A stretch of DNA of 7,498 bases from JANNMJ01 sp031397815 (GTDB lineage Bacteria > Bacteroidota > Bacteroidia > Cytophagales > Hymenobacteraceae), in contig JANNMJ010000183.1 in assembly GCA_031397815.1 (NCBI GenBank), forward strand, positions 1 to 7,498, given 5' to 3'. The notes below the pieces were generated by a model. That model was not told the origin of the DNA. It did no database searches and saw nothing but the letters and a program-made list of their open reading frames with translations. Below are positions 7,270 to 7,498 of this stretch, piece by piece. A program made the position numbers and the translations under genes. Position 1 is the stretch's first letter, and the number at the start of each line of letters is the position of its first letter.

Positions 7270-7416
7270 CCGGCAGAACCGCCGCCGATTCCGGTAGCCC
7301 GACCGCCGTTTGAGGAAGTGCGGGCGCCACTTCGGGCAAATCACCGGACGCTCCCGGAAGACCATTTGCCGACCCCGGAATATCTTTTTCCAAGACCGGA
7401 ATAGGATTTTCCAAGA
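7270..7416. repeat. Degenerate 21-bp tandem array, seven units
   Basis: Units begin at 7270, 7291, 7312, 7333, 7354, 7375 and 7396, each exactly 21 bases. Most open with CCGG followed by AAG or AAT, and have GCC or TCC near position 15-17. Positions 3, 4 (GG), 6 (A) and 17 (C) are the same in all seven units. The last two units differ only at positions 9-11 (18 of 21 identical), sharing CCGGAATA and TTTTCCAAGA. Related TTCCGAAG words at 7217 and 7230 lie upstream but out of phase. One plus-strand frame is open to a TAG at 7402 but has no ATG after the terminator, and its seven-residue units are not conserved, so a non-coding repeat fits better. The rest of 7199-7498 shows no gene. Confidence 0.55.
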
Positions 7417-7477
7417 AATTGCGGGGTTCCGGGGGTGGCGAAGGGGGTTGCGGGCTATTTCAGCAGGCTAACAGATT

Positions 7478-7498
7478 CCCCGCCCCCTTGGGGGAGGG
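7478..7498. repeat. GC-rich palindrome cut by the window edge
   Basis: CCCC, G, then CCCCC (7478-7487) face GGGGG, A, GGG (7490-7498) across a TT centre, with one G/A mismatch. The right arm reaches the window end, so its full extent is unknown. Like the hairpins at the left edge it sits in gene-free DNA, and it may be another intergenic palindrome or part of a terminator for a gene beyond the window. Confidence 0.4.

Noticed and set aside
7147..7365. A 72-codon minus-strand open frame downstream of gdhA
   Set aside because: It is Arg-rich, runs through the 21-bp array and across the gdhA terminator hairpin, and resembles no family.
7199..7404. A stop-free plus-strand frame through the 21-bp array
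   Set aside because: There is no ATG after the terminator, and the seven-residue units it would encode are not alike, so the 21-bp period is not explained by a peptide repeat.
7270..7416. CRISPR array
   Set aside because: Units are contiguous 21-mers without distinct repeat and spacer parts, and no cas genes are present.

Overview
The window looks like chromosomal DNA of a GC-rich member of the Bacteroidota, most probably a Hymenobacter-like member of the Cytophagales. The reasons are a very large secreted protein ending in a type IX secretion (T9SS) sorting domain, low-complexity beta-rich modules of a kind common in Hymenobacter, genes without Shine-Dalgarno sequences, and a promoter that fits the Bacteroidota TTTG / TAnnTTTG consensus. 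The genus is an inference from sequence style and was not tested.

Layout: positions 1-208 carry no gene. They hold a cluster of GC-rich hairpins (4-103) that look like intergenic palindromic repeats, then a strong bidirectional terminator (118-180). Positions 209-5461 on the minus strand encode a 1750-residue secreted M4 (thermolysin-family) metalloprotease: signal peptide, FTP and PepSY propeptide, catalytic domain with every expected active-site residue, five IPT/TIG repeats, a cysteine-containing PPC-like domain, a long beta-rich region and a T9SS type A sorting domain. Positions 5462-5680 are a divergent intergenic region with a good minus-strand promoter and a 15-bp operator-like palindrome. 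Positions 5681-7111 on the plus strand encode glutamate dehydrogenase (gdhA), followed by a strong intrinsic terminator (7155-7198). The remaining ~300 bases contain no convincing gene but do contain a degenerate 21-bp tandem array (core 7270-7416) and the start of another GC-rich palindrome at the window edge.

The two genes are divergent neighbours. The protease would release peptides and amino acids outside the cell. Glutamate dehydrogenase sits at the entry of amino-acid carbon into the TCA cycle and of ammonia into or out of glutamate. A shared nutritional role is plausible but rests only on adjacency.

I see no defence system, mobile element gene, CRISPR array or RNA gene. The points most worth following up are the 21-bp non-coding array downstream of gdhA, the animal-type architecture of the glutamate dehydrogenase (an antenna-like insertion, with key allosteric residues replaced), and the REP-like hairpin cluster at the left edge.
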